Assembly (NCBI GenBank): GCA_958450365.1
Contig: CAUEEP010000725.1
Coordinates: 1,822,501-1,886,500, forward strand
Origin: Mesorhabditis belari
Taxonomy: Eukaryota; Nematoda; Chromadorea; Rhabditida; Rhabditidae
Reading direction: 5' to 3'
DNA length: 64,000 bases
Under the pieces are notes generated by a model. It saw only the letters and a program-made list of their open reading frames with translations, was not told where the DNA came from and did no database searches. The position numbers were made by a program, and so were the translations under genes. Shown here one piece after another: positions 1-12,104 of the stretch; position 1 is the first letter of the stretch; every line of letters begins with the position of its first letter.

Positions 1-65
1 TGGTTGGACTTATTGAATTAGAAAATGAATTTAGGTGAAAGACTTTGTCCTTTGTCTAAAGTGTA

Positions 66-330
66 CAAAGTGCACTGTACTTTGCCCACAACAATCTTTT
101 CATACGAAAATTAAATGATATCAAATGGAGGAGACTGGCCCGAACAGGACACAACCCTTTTGAACACTTAAACTTGAATCGCATTGAACTTTACTCCCAG
201 CAAGCTGCTCGGGTCAGTCTCCTCCATTTGATACCATTTGATTTTCATATGAAAAGATTGTTGTGGGCAAAGTACAGTGCACTTTGTCTAAAGTGTACAA
301 AGTGCACTGTACTTTGCCCACAACAATCGT
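66..330. repeat. Foldback (inverted repeat), unclassified
   Basis: Arms of about 75 bp at roughly 66-142 and 211-287 are reverse complements: the left arm reads into CCCACAACAATC and the right arm returns through GATTGTTGTGGGC. A third, direct copy of the outer arm sequence follows at about 285-330. No transposase is visible and no target duplication could be defined, so the family is unknown. Confidence 0.7.
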
Positions 331-1345
331 ACACTTCGGACAAAAGTACACTTTGTCCGTTAGCTTTCTGTCCACTAGATATTCAGGGAATTCATTTCCA
401 TTGAAACAGGGAGTTCATTTCCATTGCATTATTGATTAAACGGTTCAAATGCCCCTCTCCTATTAAAAAACTATTAAAATCGAACTTTCCCAGTGTTCAA
501 TCTGTTCACTCTCAACACTTCAATCATTCATTTTTCAGAAACAATTTTTTCTATGTGGAAAGCGGTGGCAAAGTACATTCTGTGTTGAAAGGGCGGGGCT
601 AAAATATGGGGCCATTCTATCGGTCAGTTAGCAAAAAGAGATGGGAAAGGGAATGGAAACAAAGAGCAATCGGTGAGAGGTGGAAAAAGAGAGATCAAAC
701 GCGTTGATAGATTGAAAAGACTGGGAATCCTTTGGAAGTGATGGGGAACTGAAATGGCTGAACAGACGGGACTTGAAAGAGATGAAGAGACACTAGCCAG
801 TGACGCAAGTGTGGGAAATTTGAACAGTCCCGTCGATCGGCTAAAAGAAAAAAGGATTAGACTGATTGATCTAAGAAAAAAGTTGAACGGATTTCAAAGA
901 TCGATCGATGGATAGTAAGAATATGAAAGAAAAGCTGGAAGTCTGGTCTTAAACGATTTAAGCTTCGGAAAACAGACACCAGACAATAAGAATTCTGTAT
1001 TTTTAAGCTTGGAAATCATTTTTTTGAATCATTTTATTGTCAGGAAGCTAAAGAAAAAGGTTGAATGGATTTCAATGCATAGTAAAGAGATGGAAATAGA
1101 GTCTAGAAGTGGGATAATCTTATTAGTCTTTAAGATAGTAATAAGCAAAGCTGGACACATTGAAAAATTTCGAATGATCTAAAAGATCGGACGATCCGGA
1201 ATACGCAGCTAAATGCAAATTCAATAAAATGTAAATGTCATCTGAAATCTAGTAATGAGATCATTTCCCGGGGGTAGGCTACTTTGCGCCAAATTTTTTG
1301 CGCAACAAGGTCATTTGCGCAACTAGGTCTTTTGCGCAACTCACC

Positions 1346-1461
1346 ATAACTTTTTCTAAATCATCCAATCTTTATGATTTTAGTTTCATTTTGTTGCACT
1401 TATTGAGATCTACAAAATGAAACCAAAATCATAAAGATTGGATGATTTCGAAGAAAGTTAT
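1346..1461. repeat. Foldback with GCGCAA repeats at its left side
   Basis: Arms at about 1346-1394 and 1412-1461 are nearly perfect reverse complements separated by about 17 bp. Three copies of TTTTGCGCAAC lie just to the left at 1297-1340 and resemble the GCGCACC-rich ends of the elements at 46228 and 52131, which suggests a decayed relative. Confidence 0.65.
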
Positions 1462-2072
1462 CGAAAGGTTTCGATTCCGCTCCCCAGCCAAACTCTTTTG
1501 TGACTCAAGTAATCGGATTCTGGTCTGGAACAACCCTGGTTTCAAGTTCAAGAAGACAAAAGAAATTTATACATTATCCAACGATATTTTTGAAACATTT
1601 CTAAGAAATGATTTTAAGAGCCGAATCTTGTTCTTCTCCTTGTCGTTTTTGCTGAAGCAGATGATTTTTTCAGGCACAATTCCCAGGTGAAATCGAAAGG
1701 GTAACAGCTGAGAATTGTCGAACAAAAAAAAGAGTTGGAACAGGTGTAAATCAAGAAAGAAATCACGAGAATCGGATCGGAAATGACAAATACTAGAGAA
1801 AAAGTTGCAGAAAAGTGATTCCGTTCGAAGCACTGATTGGCTAAAAAGAGGCTAAATCTCAGTTGAGGGAAAGGCGAAAAGAAAAGGGGAAAATGTCACT
1901 AAATTGGGCATTCCCGCGCTTTTTTGCAACTTCTCAGAAAATGGGGAAAAAGGAGATGAAACGGGAAAATGATCCGCTGACGACAATCCGAGGAAGAAGA
2001 AAGGAGAAAAATGGATGGAAATTAAATCAGAGAACTCTGTTTAACAAGTGATGTCAAGGGGAAATGGAAGGG

Positions 2073-2214
2073 TCAACTAGAATCGATTTTGAAAATGAAA
2101 AATGGTGTTTTGAATGGGATTTGAAAAGGACAAAGGGTGTTTTGAATGGGATTTGAAAAGGAAAATGGTGTTTTGAATGGATTTTGAGAAGGAAAACGGT
2201 GTTTTGAATGGGAT
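2073..2214. repeat. Tandem repeat, about 40-bp unit
   Basis: About three and a half diverged copies of a unit containing GTGTTTTGAATGGGATTTGA. The copies differ by small indels. Confidence 0.7.
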
Positions 2215-3177
2215 TTTTAAGGTTTTAATCAGTATTTAGTATTCTAAGCATACAGAAGTCAAATGGGGCTAGATTCTAGGTAAATCACCGTAAACTTTGT
2301 TGATCTTGTTGAGATTTTTCTGAGAACTTTTGAAAACGAGACTGTAATGAGTCAGTGATTTGGCAAATTCGCTAGCTGCTTCCATTAATAAATGATTTCC
2401 GGCTGCTGGCCTAAGAGAAGATAATATCAACAGGTCAAACGGATCTCTAACTGATATGGAATTAACGAAAGACGTGATTGCCGTATTTTTCCGAATTGGC
2501 TCTTAAAAAGGGTTTCATTTATGAATGGTATAAAATGTTACTTAACTTTATTTTAACATGAAACTTAAAAAACTGCTTCCAAAAACATTTCTCAGGACAA
2601 GAAATCGGGTGGCAAAATCGGCCAAGAACGGAGATTTTGTCGACTTCGGTAATTTAGAAAAGAAACAAAGCTATTCAGAAAGTTTTATTTAACTTTTTTG
2701 CAAAGGAATTTAGATTTAGATTTAGATTTAGATTTAGATTTTATTGGCTACAAATTGAACTCAAAAAAAGCTTACTATTGAACAGACTGACGGGAAGAGA
2801 TAAGATGGCAAAAATCGGGGGAATTTCGCAAAAAAAACCGCGTCTGTCATTGTGAAAATTCGATGTTTGGTTTCAATTTACGATTTAGAGTAAGGAAAAA
2901 GGAGTTAGGAATTGATATTGTGTTTGAATTTTGAATTTTATCAAGGCTACACTGGATTAAAGAAAGATTGAGGTTATTTGAGGGGTTTTTTGTCTTTTCT
3001 GAGTCATTTTCCAGTGAAAATTCGAACACTTATTAAAATTGCTAGGAAACGATGGGGAAAATCGGAGAGTTTGAAAGAATTTTTGGAATTTTTATAGCTT
3101 TCGGAGGGGATTTTAATTTAACTTTTAAATTCAAATGAGTAATTGATTGGGAAATCGATGAGTATCAATTTAAAGTG

Positions 3178-3242
3178 AAAGTTGTACAATAAAGCTGTAC
3201 AATAAAGCTGTACAATAAAGTTGTACAATAAAGTTGTACAAT
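3178..3242. repeat. Tandem repeat, 13-bp unit
   Basis: Five tandem copies of TGTACAATAAAGC with C/T variation at one position. Confidence 0.8.
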
Positions 3243-3665
3243 TTGAAAATAAAACTCAACTCAAAAGTTTCAAAAAGCTCAGTGTTCAACTCAGCAAATC
3301 CCCCCTTAAAAATATGCACGAAAAGCGCACAGAAAGAACGAATAAACCAAGTCGATAAAAAAAAAGATAAAAGAGATACGTAAATCCACAAAACTGAAGC
3401 CAAATATGCCAATAAGTACTCGATTTTTTTTCTTAGAAAAGTTGAAAACAAAGGATTCACTCAAGCCTGAACTGCAGATTGCATAAAGAGATGAGAAAGT
3501 TGTGACGTTAAAGGATTTCTTTCAAAAAAAGTGGTCATCAATGTCTGCTGAATATTTCTAAAGTAAAAAATCTCGAACTATAGTTTAGTTTGATAGAATT
3601 CTAGAAATTCTTTTGTGAACAATAAGGAATGTTCAAATTGGATCGTAAAATCAGATAAGATACTA

Positions 3666-3933
3666 GATCTAGGCCAGACTAGACTAAGCCAGAACCAGGC
3701 CCAGACTAGACTAAGCCAGAACCAGGCCCAGACTAGAGAACCAGCTCCAGATCAAGCCTGAAAGCCAGGTCAAATCAAGCCTGAAAGAATCAAACCTGTT
3801 TCCCAGAATCCCTGAAAGAATCAAACCTGTTTCCCAGAATCCCTGAAAGAATCAAACCTGTTTCCCAGAATCCCTGAAAGAATCAAACCTGTTTCCCAGA
3901 ATCCCTGAAAGAATCAAACCGGTTTCCCAGCCT
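3666..3933. repeat. Two adjacent minisatellites (28 bp and 31 bp)
   Basis: At 3666-3735 a 28-bp unit containing CCAGACTAGACTAAGCCAG repeats about 2.5 times. At 3779-3933 a 31-bp unit containing GAATCAAACCTGTTTCCCAG repeats five times almost without change, which implies recent expansion. The units are contiguous without spacers, so this is not a CRISPR array. Confidence 0.85.
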
Positions 3934-5078
3934 CCAGGTCCTATCCTGGGACTTGAGCTTGGCTTGATACTGGTTTGCTGGGCTTAAAAATTTCTCAGGT
4001 TAATCCAAACCTATTTGGCAATAGTCCCTAAACTATTGCCTATTTGGCAATAGGCAATATTTTCACAACTCTTTGAATTTGATTGAATGAATAGGCAATA
4101 ACAGCCTTTTGTTCAACAATTTCCCCCAAAATCCCTTTAGAATTCAGCGGATAAAATCCCGGAAGTTTAGCTGAAATTCCTTGTTTTTGGGAGTTCAAAA
4201 GCCTTGATTGAGTGAGAGATTTTGAAAAAAAAGAAAGCTATAGTAATAGTGAGTTCTTGAATATCCAGCTAAAACATTAAAATCAACAGAAAATAAACTG
4301 AGCTGAGCTGAGCTGAGCTCTTTGAAAAGAAATTAAAGTCAAAGTTCTTTTAAAATTTGAGCTGGGTGGTCGAATTTCCGAGAACAACGAAAGGGAGGAG
4401 CAAAGAAGGCAAAAAGGGGCTTTGAAATTGAACTGGGCGTTCTCTTCTCATCGTCCGCGAGCGCCAAAGTGGAAGTGATGACACGGCAAAGAGAGATGCC
4501 CTTTCTGTCTGTTCTTTCCCATTCTCTCATCTCCATTCCCTCGCAAGTCCCTCCCTCTGAGGGTTTAGTCGGAAAGAGAGGGGATCTGTCTGTTCTTTTT
4601 CCTCCCCTTGACCCACATTTCGAAGGCCAAATCTTGAGGAGTTTCCAAATTGAGTCTTCAAAGTTCAAAGTCTACATTGCGCTTAAATAATTTGATTCAG
4701 AACTTTTAAATGGTAATCTTCAGGAGTTTCAAAATCAAGTTTTCAACTCGCAAAGTTCAAAATCTAGATGAAATAACTGAGCTGGCTAAGAGTCGTAAAA
4801 CTAGCCAAAGATCTTGAGCGGTGTAACTGTAACACTCTACTTGATTCACTTGTGCCGAAAAGGGTTCGGAAAGATTAAAGGGATCTGCCTACTCTCGGCT
4901 TTTACCATTCTCTTTTCCCTCAATGCCCTTTTTTGCCCCTTGACCCACATTCAATGGCTAACTCTTGAGCTTTGCGCGTTCACCTTATACGTTCAAAGTC
5001 GTTTTAGTACAGTTTATGATTTGATCTCAACAAAAAAGTATTTTCTTTAATTATCTAAAACTCTGAAACCCACAGCTA

Positions 5079-6000
5079 TTGGGTTGGTGAATTGAAAACT
5101 GCCGGCTATTGTCAGATGTGACAGTTCTCACACTTTCGTCAAAAGAAAGCCATTTTGGTGTCAATGGAAAAGTTGTAGAGAATCAAAAATCAAGCTTATA
5201 TCCAAATTTTCAGAACGATTCAAAAACTGGTTTTTAAGAAATGCCAAATTTACGAATTTTCACAAAACTTGCAACAAAACTTGCATTTTAAGCGAAACTA
5301 CTAAGTGTATCTTTTTGGAAATTTGGCTATAAGCCTAATTTTTGATTCTCTACAACTTTTCTATTGACACCAAAATGGATTTCTTTTGAAGAAAGTGCTC
5401 AAACTGGGACATCTCCAGTCCTCCATTTTTGAGTCTCACACACAAACCAAAATCGAATTGTCTATTGTCATACGTCACAGTTTGAGCACTTTGGGATATG
5501 GAGGGAGTTGCTGGGAGTTGCTGGATAGCAAGGCGACCCTTAATGCAATCAAATACAGTGAACAGTTGGAAAAGGTGAATGAATCCCTAAAGAAGAATAG
5601 GCCCTTCGAGTCAAAGATCGTTCTTTTCAAGTCAAAGATCCACGACAATGCGCGCCCTCATGTTGAAAAAACTGACTCGCTCTAAAATAAACAGTCTTGA
5701 TTGGGAACTTTTGGCACATCCCCATACAGTCCGGACCTTGCCCCTTCTGATTTATTTATTCCGGACCATGAGTAATGAGCTTGCGGGAGAACACTTCGAT
5801 TCGGAAGAAGCAGTCAAAAATTGGCTCTGAAAGTTTTTCGATTCAAAACGAAAATCCTACTACGAAAGAGGAATCCGCAAATTGGCTGTAAAATGGGCAG
5901 AAGTCGTCAATAATAATGGAAATTATTTGGAATGAATTGATGGTTTTATGTCGAATAAATTTTAGTTCAAAGTCCCGCAGTTTTCAATTCACCAACCCAA
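5079..6000 (+). mobile_element. Mariner-type element, copy A, degenerate
   Basis: The ends are TTGGGTTGGTGAATTGAAAA and its inverted match, flanked on both sides by TA, the hallmark of Tc1/mariner insertion. The + strand keeps broken pieces of a mariner transposase C-terminal half: HDNARPHV (second catalytic Asp region, about 5644), then a frame-shifted WELLAHP stretch and a match to the LAPSD third-Asp region near 5735, and YYERGIRKL near 5862. Stops and frameshifts make it dead. The left third (about 5125-5400) is a separate foldback with roughly 70-bp arms that recurs in the three related copies at 31723, 34659 and 40690. Confidence 0.9.
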
Positions 6001-6153
6001 TATATCATGTCCATGCTTTTACCATCGCAAAAGTAGCAAAATTGCAAAAGCAACAGTGACATCATTGAAATACCAATGTAAAACAGAAACTGATCTAATG
6101 CTTTAGCTTTCGTGTTTGAGGCTTCAATTTTTCGTAACAAGTAAAAAATGTAA

Positions 6154-6430
6154 ACTATTAGATTGATGCATAAGTCTTTGCAATTTTTTTCAAACGTCTT
6201 TTAAAAGCAATGCCGCTACCAACAAAATTTCTATTTGAACTATTAAAAAGTTTCATTGTTTCTCTGCAGAATGGCTTTGGGGAAATTCTTGGAAATAGTT
6301 GTTTTTTGGATTTTTGAAAGGCGCAAATGCGAGCACCCAAAACTGCTCCGATTTGGGCACTTTCTTCAATACAAACTTATTTTGAAGCACATTACATCAG
6401 TTTCTGAGAAGTAGTTTAATACTTTTATTC
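6154..6430. mobile_element. Mariner-like 5' fragment
   Basis: It begins with TTAGATTGATGCATAAGTC, similar to other TGATGCATAAG ends in the window, and is similar throughout to 38857-39130. No matching right end is visible, so this is a truncated or decayed element. Confidence 0.5.
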
Positions 6431-6548
6431 CCTGAACATGTCAAAAAAAAAAGTGAAAGCTCTGGTTTTGGATTTGTATCACAAATGGCAATAGGAAAAA
6501 GGCAATGCAAATAAATGAGCAAACATGATAATCAAAAAAGATTTGGTA

Positions 6549-9500
6549 CTATTTGGATTGGGATAGTTCTTGAAGAAATTTTGAGTAGTCGAGTACCTCA
6601 TCATCTACAACTTCTCGCACCCGGCCAGCTATCTGCAAAAATAAAATCTCAATTACAAAATTCCAATACAATCTTATTGAGTTACTCATTTTAACTTAAT
6701 CTTTCTTTCCCATTCCTTACTTTACTTTATTACAAACCTTGACCGATAGTATCTCGAAGAATGTCCTTTGATGAATCGAGGCCTCATAGCGATCAACCAT
6801 TGTTAAAGTGGGGAAAACTCGTAAAGCAAGGTGATCGAAAGAGTCTTGGATTACGGTGAATACCTAAATTTGAATTTGGTCTAACGAGTTTTAAAATTGC
6901 AAACCTCTTCCTCTGATGGATAATCGTCAAAACGGTCCAAGGTTGGTTGCACTGTTTCAATGATGTTCAAAATGTTATTCAAATGCATTTGCGTTTTCTC
7001 TGTGACATCGCTGAGAATTTGTTTAAACTTTGGTTACAATTTAGAAAACCAACTTTTTCGGTGAAGAAGCCAATGTTGTTTTCAGTTTCAGAAAAATCGT
7101 TTGTTGTCGGATGATCTCGTAGTAAACATTTTCATACGCATCACCACTAAATAAGATTTGAAAACTAAAATGTAGATGAGTTTAAGAATATAAAAAGTTC
7201 AGCTCTAGTCCGTTCAAGTCATTTAAACAAGGGATCCTTATGCTTTTTAGATGGTACAAAAAGAAGATATTCAGCTGAAAATTTGTACTCGAGGATTTTC
7301 AGAGTCGGGGAAACGATTCACCTTAACTTTATTCATTTTATTGAGTCTACCAATTGGAACTCGGGTTTAATTGGTCTAAGCATTTAAATTAATTCGAAAA
7401 ATTATTCGCCTTTCTTGGAGAGGAGATCTTGAGTACTCATTCAAACTGACCTTTAACGAATTAGAGTCAAAATTTCTGGTAGATTAACTCACTCCGGCAA
7501 AAAGAGATCTCCATAGGTGATGAAGAAATTCACCAACATCACCAAGCGCAACACTAACGGATCGACGAACGGCAATTTTTGCTCATTGATGATCAAAAAC
7601 TTCAGCAAGTTTATCAAGGCTAAAGGTATTTTGGTAAAGCTACAATATTTTGCCTACCAGAAAACAGCGGTTTCCATTTATCCAATCGCTTCTCCTTTTC
7701 TTTACCAAAAGCTAAGATTCGATGAATGATGCCAAGAGAGAAACTGAAACTTGTTGCATTCAAACGCGTACAACTGCAAACTTACTCGAAAAATTCCAAT
7801 GGCACAGAAAGCTTAAGGTTGGCCATGATGAATTCTGTTTGAAGATCGAGCAAAGTTGAGGCTGAGGTGGTGGGCTGCGGGTTTAAATCGAGTGCGGCTA
7901 AAGTACAAAAATGTATCATAACAGCTTTCTACAAAGTTTCTACAAAATCTAGTTGGGTTTCTAAACAATATTTTGGCCCTAGACTTTCTGACAAAGCCAG
8001 GCAAATCATTGATTTAACTTGCTACCTTTTCGATGTAGCAAATCGGGTCGAAAGATCGGTATCGGCTCCGAGCGACCGGTGTGATGCATTTCATTCAACG
8101 CGTACGAGTCATCAGTGAGACGAAGCAATGTGAGAAAGCAAAGCTTGGCACGCAAACGAGCAGTATCACCTGAAATCATTAAACAAACCTTTCTAGATTT
8201 GTAAAAAAAACTCACTTTTCATATCCAACAGTGCAAACGAGCAGAACGTGATGAATAGACTGATGATGCTTGATGGAGGAGTGTTGCTGTGATGCTCGTG
8301 TGCATGGGGAGGGATCTGAAAATAGTGTTAATAACAAAGGTGTAATCTTTGATAAGCGACTTGTACAAATGAGGCCTTAAAGCTATGTCAGTCAAACCTG
8401 TTGGTACCATATCTAGAGCTCAAGCTCTAGACTAGATCTGGTAGCAGCGGTATAGATCTGGTGTTAATAACTCCTTTAGAATCATGAGATTCCGATTGAG
8501 TGTTAGGCTGTCCAGAAATTCTTTTCGTTACTTTTCGTACTTCCGTTTAAAACCAACAAATGCATAAATTGAACTACGATTTGTTTCATTAAAAAGGCCA
8601 ATTATTCTTCTGCAAAATAACATTAAAACCGCTTTAAAATCTCCTATAACTGGATTTTTTGAGAGTTTGAAGTCGGGTTGGCAAAAATGCGACTCGATGA
8701 TGCGGTTTAGCCACTTTAACTAAGGAAACCTATCTTTGTGTCAATAGATAAAAGATAGAGCACAAAAAGTTTGGTATATAGCCAAATTTTCAAAGAAACT
8801 GATTCAGCCAATTTCTTCGTAGAGCTGTTTATTGATTTTTTGCGAAAAACACGTGTTTTCCCTCTCGAATTTGCTTGAAAGTGAACCGAAATTGACTTAG
8901 AAAGATGGGAAATTTAACAATAAACACTTTTCATTTAAAGGAAACCATAGGTTAATTGGTGAATTTGTTATTTTTCAACGGAAGTACGAAAAGGGACGAA
9001 GACTTTCTGAGCAGCTTAGTAACAGGAAGATCAGAGCTGATCTTAGTTCCTATTGACTCACAATTACATAATGGAACCAACTCACAGCAAAAACAGCAGC
9101 CAATAAATTCTTGTTGGTGGTGATTGTCGAATGAAAAAGATAGAGGTAGACCAAATCGAGAATGTCGACTCTTACTTCGTTACCCGTCGATGAAAAGAGA
9201 TCGGAGAGCTGAAAACTTAAAAGCTTAACGAGTAAAATCAATCTTTACCTTATTGCTCAAAAATTCGACAACCGATTGATCTGCCAGACAATTTCCATGT
9301 CGCTCGATGAAATTCGAATTCATTTGGGCAACATAATGACGGAATTCTTCGCTGAAGCCCTGGAAAGATGAAATTAAACGATTAAAGTTTATTTAGATTT
9401 AAAAGCTTACAAAGTCGAGCTACTATTACTGAAAACTAAGCTTTCAATCATTACCATCAATATCTTTTGATCTTCAAAGAGAGCGAATTGCAGCAAAAGA

Positions 9501-11029
9501 TGAATACTTCCATCAAAATGACACAGCAACACCGAAAACAGCCGCACTAAATAATTTAAAATTTAAATAATTAAATAAATAATAAATAATTCACTCACAA
9601 GCTCTCGAAGCAAATGGATTCCTCGTTTTTCCAGGGATGAATTGAATCAAAATAGCTTCGAGAATATCTTGACAGCAGACATATTCAAGTAATGAGTTCC
9701 CTGAGACATCTGGGCAAGCTGTGGCTATCTAAAATTAAATTTAAAAATGGTAAGATTAAATTAAATACCTTCAAAATCGCATTCCACGAGCAAATTTTTA
9801 GCGATTTGTACTGTGAATGGGCGATCGTTGTGGCGTATCTTCGCATCACCGCCTAAAATTGAGCCTACGTTGCTTTGGGATTGGCATTTTGACACTGTTT
9901 TAGCTTGTACTTACCGTAAATACTGTAATAGTACTTCACCCCCCTTGTACAGTGACGTAGTCGCAAAAGTTTTTAGTATTTCTTTTTCAAAGCCCCGTAC
10001 TTTCAAAAAATGCGTCTTTGGTATCAAAAAATAGCCCTGAATTTCAGCTATTTTTTGATACCTAAGCGCGCATTGTAGTATAAAGCAGTGTCGAGAAAAA
10101 CACGTTCAAAGCTGGACTACGCAACACCCCGCACCATCACTATGGGGGTGGAGTACTATTACAGTATCTACGGTAACTACTGCCCGTGTAAAAAGTTGAT
10201 TGAAGTCATTGCCTAAAAGCTTACAGTTTTTAAATTCCTCAAGCAGCTATATTGGCAAATCAGCAACTTGTAAATGCGCACGGTGTAACACAAGTGTGAC
10301 AGTGCAGTAGAATGAAACAAAGATCGATGAAAATGATAGCTACGTCACCTAATCCCGTCCTTAGTACGAATTTTGAATAAATTTCGATAGTATCCGAATT
10401 TAGTTGAAAGCTCTAGAGAAGAATTATCCTGGGATAAAACAAAGTAATCACAATTTTTGATGTCTACCGACTTTTACGCCTGACTTACCGGTAATTTATT
10501 CTTTGAATCATCCGAAAAGATCAGCGAAAACCCCTCCGAATTCAATGAAATCTTCTGAGCAATGATTGAAATAATTGTCGTCAATGTGGTCGAAGCGTTG
10601 ATGAATGAAATATCGATTTTGTTCAGAATTACATAGATACATCGATCGACCAATTCATGGAGATTTTCCTGTAGTTTGGCCAGCTCCTAAAGTTAAATTT
10701 TTGAAATTTCAACAAATCTGTCGGTATTGAAACAAAAATTCTTTGAAAATCTCACATTTTTGTACAAATTTCCAATCAAAGTCGTCAAGGTGCTCGGGCT
10801 GAGGTCGGATCAAGAAAAACTCATCCCAGTTGATGTCTTTGATCTTCTAAAAGTTTATAATTATAGAGATTCAAATGTTTTTTACCTCTTTAAACACACT
10901 AACATAGAGAATTGATATATTCCTGCTTGTTTGTTGGGTATATTTGATAGAATTCATCCAGGAAGTTATCCGTTGTTTACGTTTCTTTTCCCCTTTCGCA
11001 TAACCGATAACACCATTGAATGCCACCAT
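6549..11029 (-). CDS. ARMH3 (DUF1741) armadillo-like helical protein
   Basis: Seventeen minus-strand exons: 11029-10886, 10846-10766, 10686-10489, 9810-9769, 9728-9599, 9546-9455, 9359-9249, 9208-9086, 8315-8216, 8169-8026, 7897-7786, 7743-7658, 7619-7493, 7146-7054, 7010-6905, 6863-6738, 6632-6549. They join without phase conflict to 632 codons plus TAG (human ARMH3 is about 690). Key matches to the family are SALINLLKFL, then FFITYGDLFLP with YYEII shortly after, and NWDEFFLIRPQPEHL near the N-terminus. Known family role: a cytosolic alpha-helical protein that binds PI4KB and GBF1 and supports Golgi PI4P. The start ATG follows an acceptor-like CTGTAG by 4 nt, which suggests trans-splicing. 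Least certain: the donor of exon 2, chosen at TTT/GTACAA to keep phase. A MITE lies in the intron at 9914-10173. Confidence 0.88.
8420..9015. mobile_element. MITE (about 510 bp) with attached 85-bp flank
   Basis: The MITE proper is 8506-9015, with imperfect ends GGCTGTCCAGAAA and TTTCTGAGCAGC inside TA. It sits in an ARMH3 intron. The 85 bp to its left (TCTGGTAGCAGCGGTATAGA and following) are also shared with the copy at 43270-43889, so the repeated unit is larger than the MITE. Confidence 0.85.
9914..10173. mobile_element. 260-bp MITE, CCGTAAATACTGTAATAGTAC ends
   Basis: Inverted ends CCGTAAATACTGTAATAG and CTATTACAGTATCTACGG are flanked by TA, and the body is itself largely palindromic (AAAAAATAGC...GCTATTTTTT). 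Related copies lie at 18064-18322 and, split by a later insertion, at about 61378-62690. Non-coding; it lies in an ARMH3 intron. Confidence 0.88.
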
Positions 11030-11186
11030 TTTTCTACAGTAATCCCTGGCGTTTTGAGACGCGTTTGAGATCGTTTAGATACAACGAGGAAAAGACTGAA
11101 TAAAGGGATGGCGACAAAGCAATTTGAGAAATGTGTATGAATGTGTTTTCTAAAAGCTGTCAACTTTCAAAGATTATCGTAATCAG

Positions 11187-11321
11187 ACCAGCACCCATCT
11201 CTAGCGTTCCCCAATCTAGCTATATTTACTTTTGGTAGCCCTTAAAAGCTTACAAAGGCTACCAAAAGTATATAGTTTGGATTTTACCGTAGATTCAGGC
11301 CTGTGCAGACCAGCACCCATT
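11187..11321. repeat. Hairpin flanked by a 15-bp direct repeat
   Basis: TATATTTACTTTTGGTAGCC and its inverted copy (about 11220-11271) form a strong hairpin. CAGACCAGCACCCAT occurs on either side at 11187-11201 and 11307-11321. Confidence 0.65.
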
Positions 11322-11850
11322 CAGCGCACATATCCAAATATCACAAATAGGATAAGCCAGGCTTTGTTTGCTGCGTTTCTCACTCGAAAGTTCTCACAAT
11401 GGATTCCCGTCAATATATTGAAATATTGGACAGATTCTACAGACAGAAAAATTCTACTTCCATTTGCGACTGCTTCGATGAATCCAGGATGGTTTCTTTA
11501 TCAAGATAATTCGCCATTACACAAAAGCAAACTTTTGATGGGTCGCGTTATGACTCTCTCGAATGAAGGAAAAGCACATTTATCGGGATGGTTTGGGATC
11601 AATGAGGTTTCTTTGATCAAAGCTTCACTATTCTTGCCGGATTTCAATGTTATCGAGAATCTATGAGCCTGTTTGAAATTACAAATTGAAATGAAATTAA
11701 TTTTTGAAACAGTAGTTTTCATAGCCTTTGAATCAGTTTTTTTCCTTTCAGATCTTTTGATAAAATGATGTCAGCACTTCGACATCGTATGATAGATTTT
11801 TGGGCCGAAGTTCGGATAGAGAAGAGTCACTCTTTTCAATCACAACACAG
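11266..11850 (+). pseudogene. Dead Tc1-type transposase, C-terminal half
   Basis: The frame from 11232 contains WFLYQDNSPLHKSK (second catalytic Asp motif of the Tc1 DDE family) and, about 45 residues on, LFLPDFNVIENL (third-acid region, the Tc1 motif being SPDLNPIEN). It then meets a stop at 11664. A further frame continues with a likely C-terminal helix (KMMSALRHRMIDFWAEV, about 11762-11812). No N-terminal DNA-binding half or inverted ends were found. An 80-bp piece of the same family is embedded at 13990-14065. It lies between the divergent ARMH3 and lectin genes. Confidence 0.75.
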
Positions 11851-12104
11851 AATATTCAGAATTCACGTGCAACGAGATCTAAGATAGTTTTCCCTTTATT
11901 ACTTGTGATAGTTTGTTTATTTTTAATTTTCTACTTCATTGTAGTCATTTTTTAGTTATTTTTTTGCTTAATCTGATAAAATTTTTGATTCATTAAAAAA
12001 TCGATTACAATAAGAGGATTAAAATAGTCATCAAAGAGTGATAAGAAAACTCTGAGGTCTCAAAAAATTTGTTTAAAACATTTCCGTTTCCGCCAAAAAC
12101 AAAA

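Larger units (their letters stand above)
346..5078. other. Intergenic stretch without a supported gene
   Basis: No open frame here carries a recognisable domain or a convincing exon chain. It holds a foldback (1346-1461), short tandem repeats (2073-2214, 2709-2742, 3178-3242, 3666-3933), purine-rich and pyrimidine-rich tracts, and several AT-rich single-frame ORFs under 110 codons that I consider chance. An unannotated exon of a gene to the left cannot be excluded. Confidence 0.6.

Noticed and set aside
1442..2051. Small ORFs on both strands near 1.4-2.0 kb
   Set aside because: Low-complexity Phe/Lys-rich, overlapping a foldback, no splice or domain support.
2709..2742. TTTAGA hexamer run as a telomere-like repeat
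   Set aside because: Nematode telomeres are usually TTAGGC; this run is short, internal and a simple microsatellite.
3779..3933. 31-bp units as a CRISPR array (also 36417-36640)
   Set aside because: The units are directly contiguous without unique spacers, and the window is eukaryotic.
7355..7375. GGTTTAATTGGTCTAAGC as a spliced-leader RNA gene
   Set aside because: Only partly similar to the nematode SL1 sequence, no donor in the right place and no snRNA-type structure.
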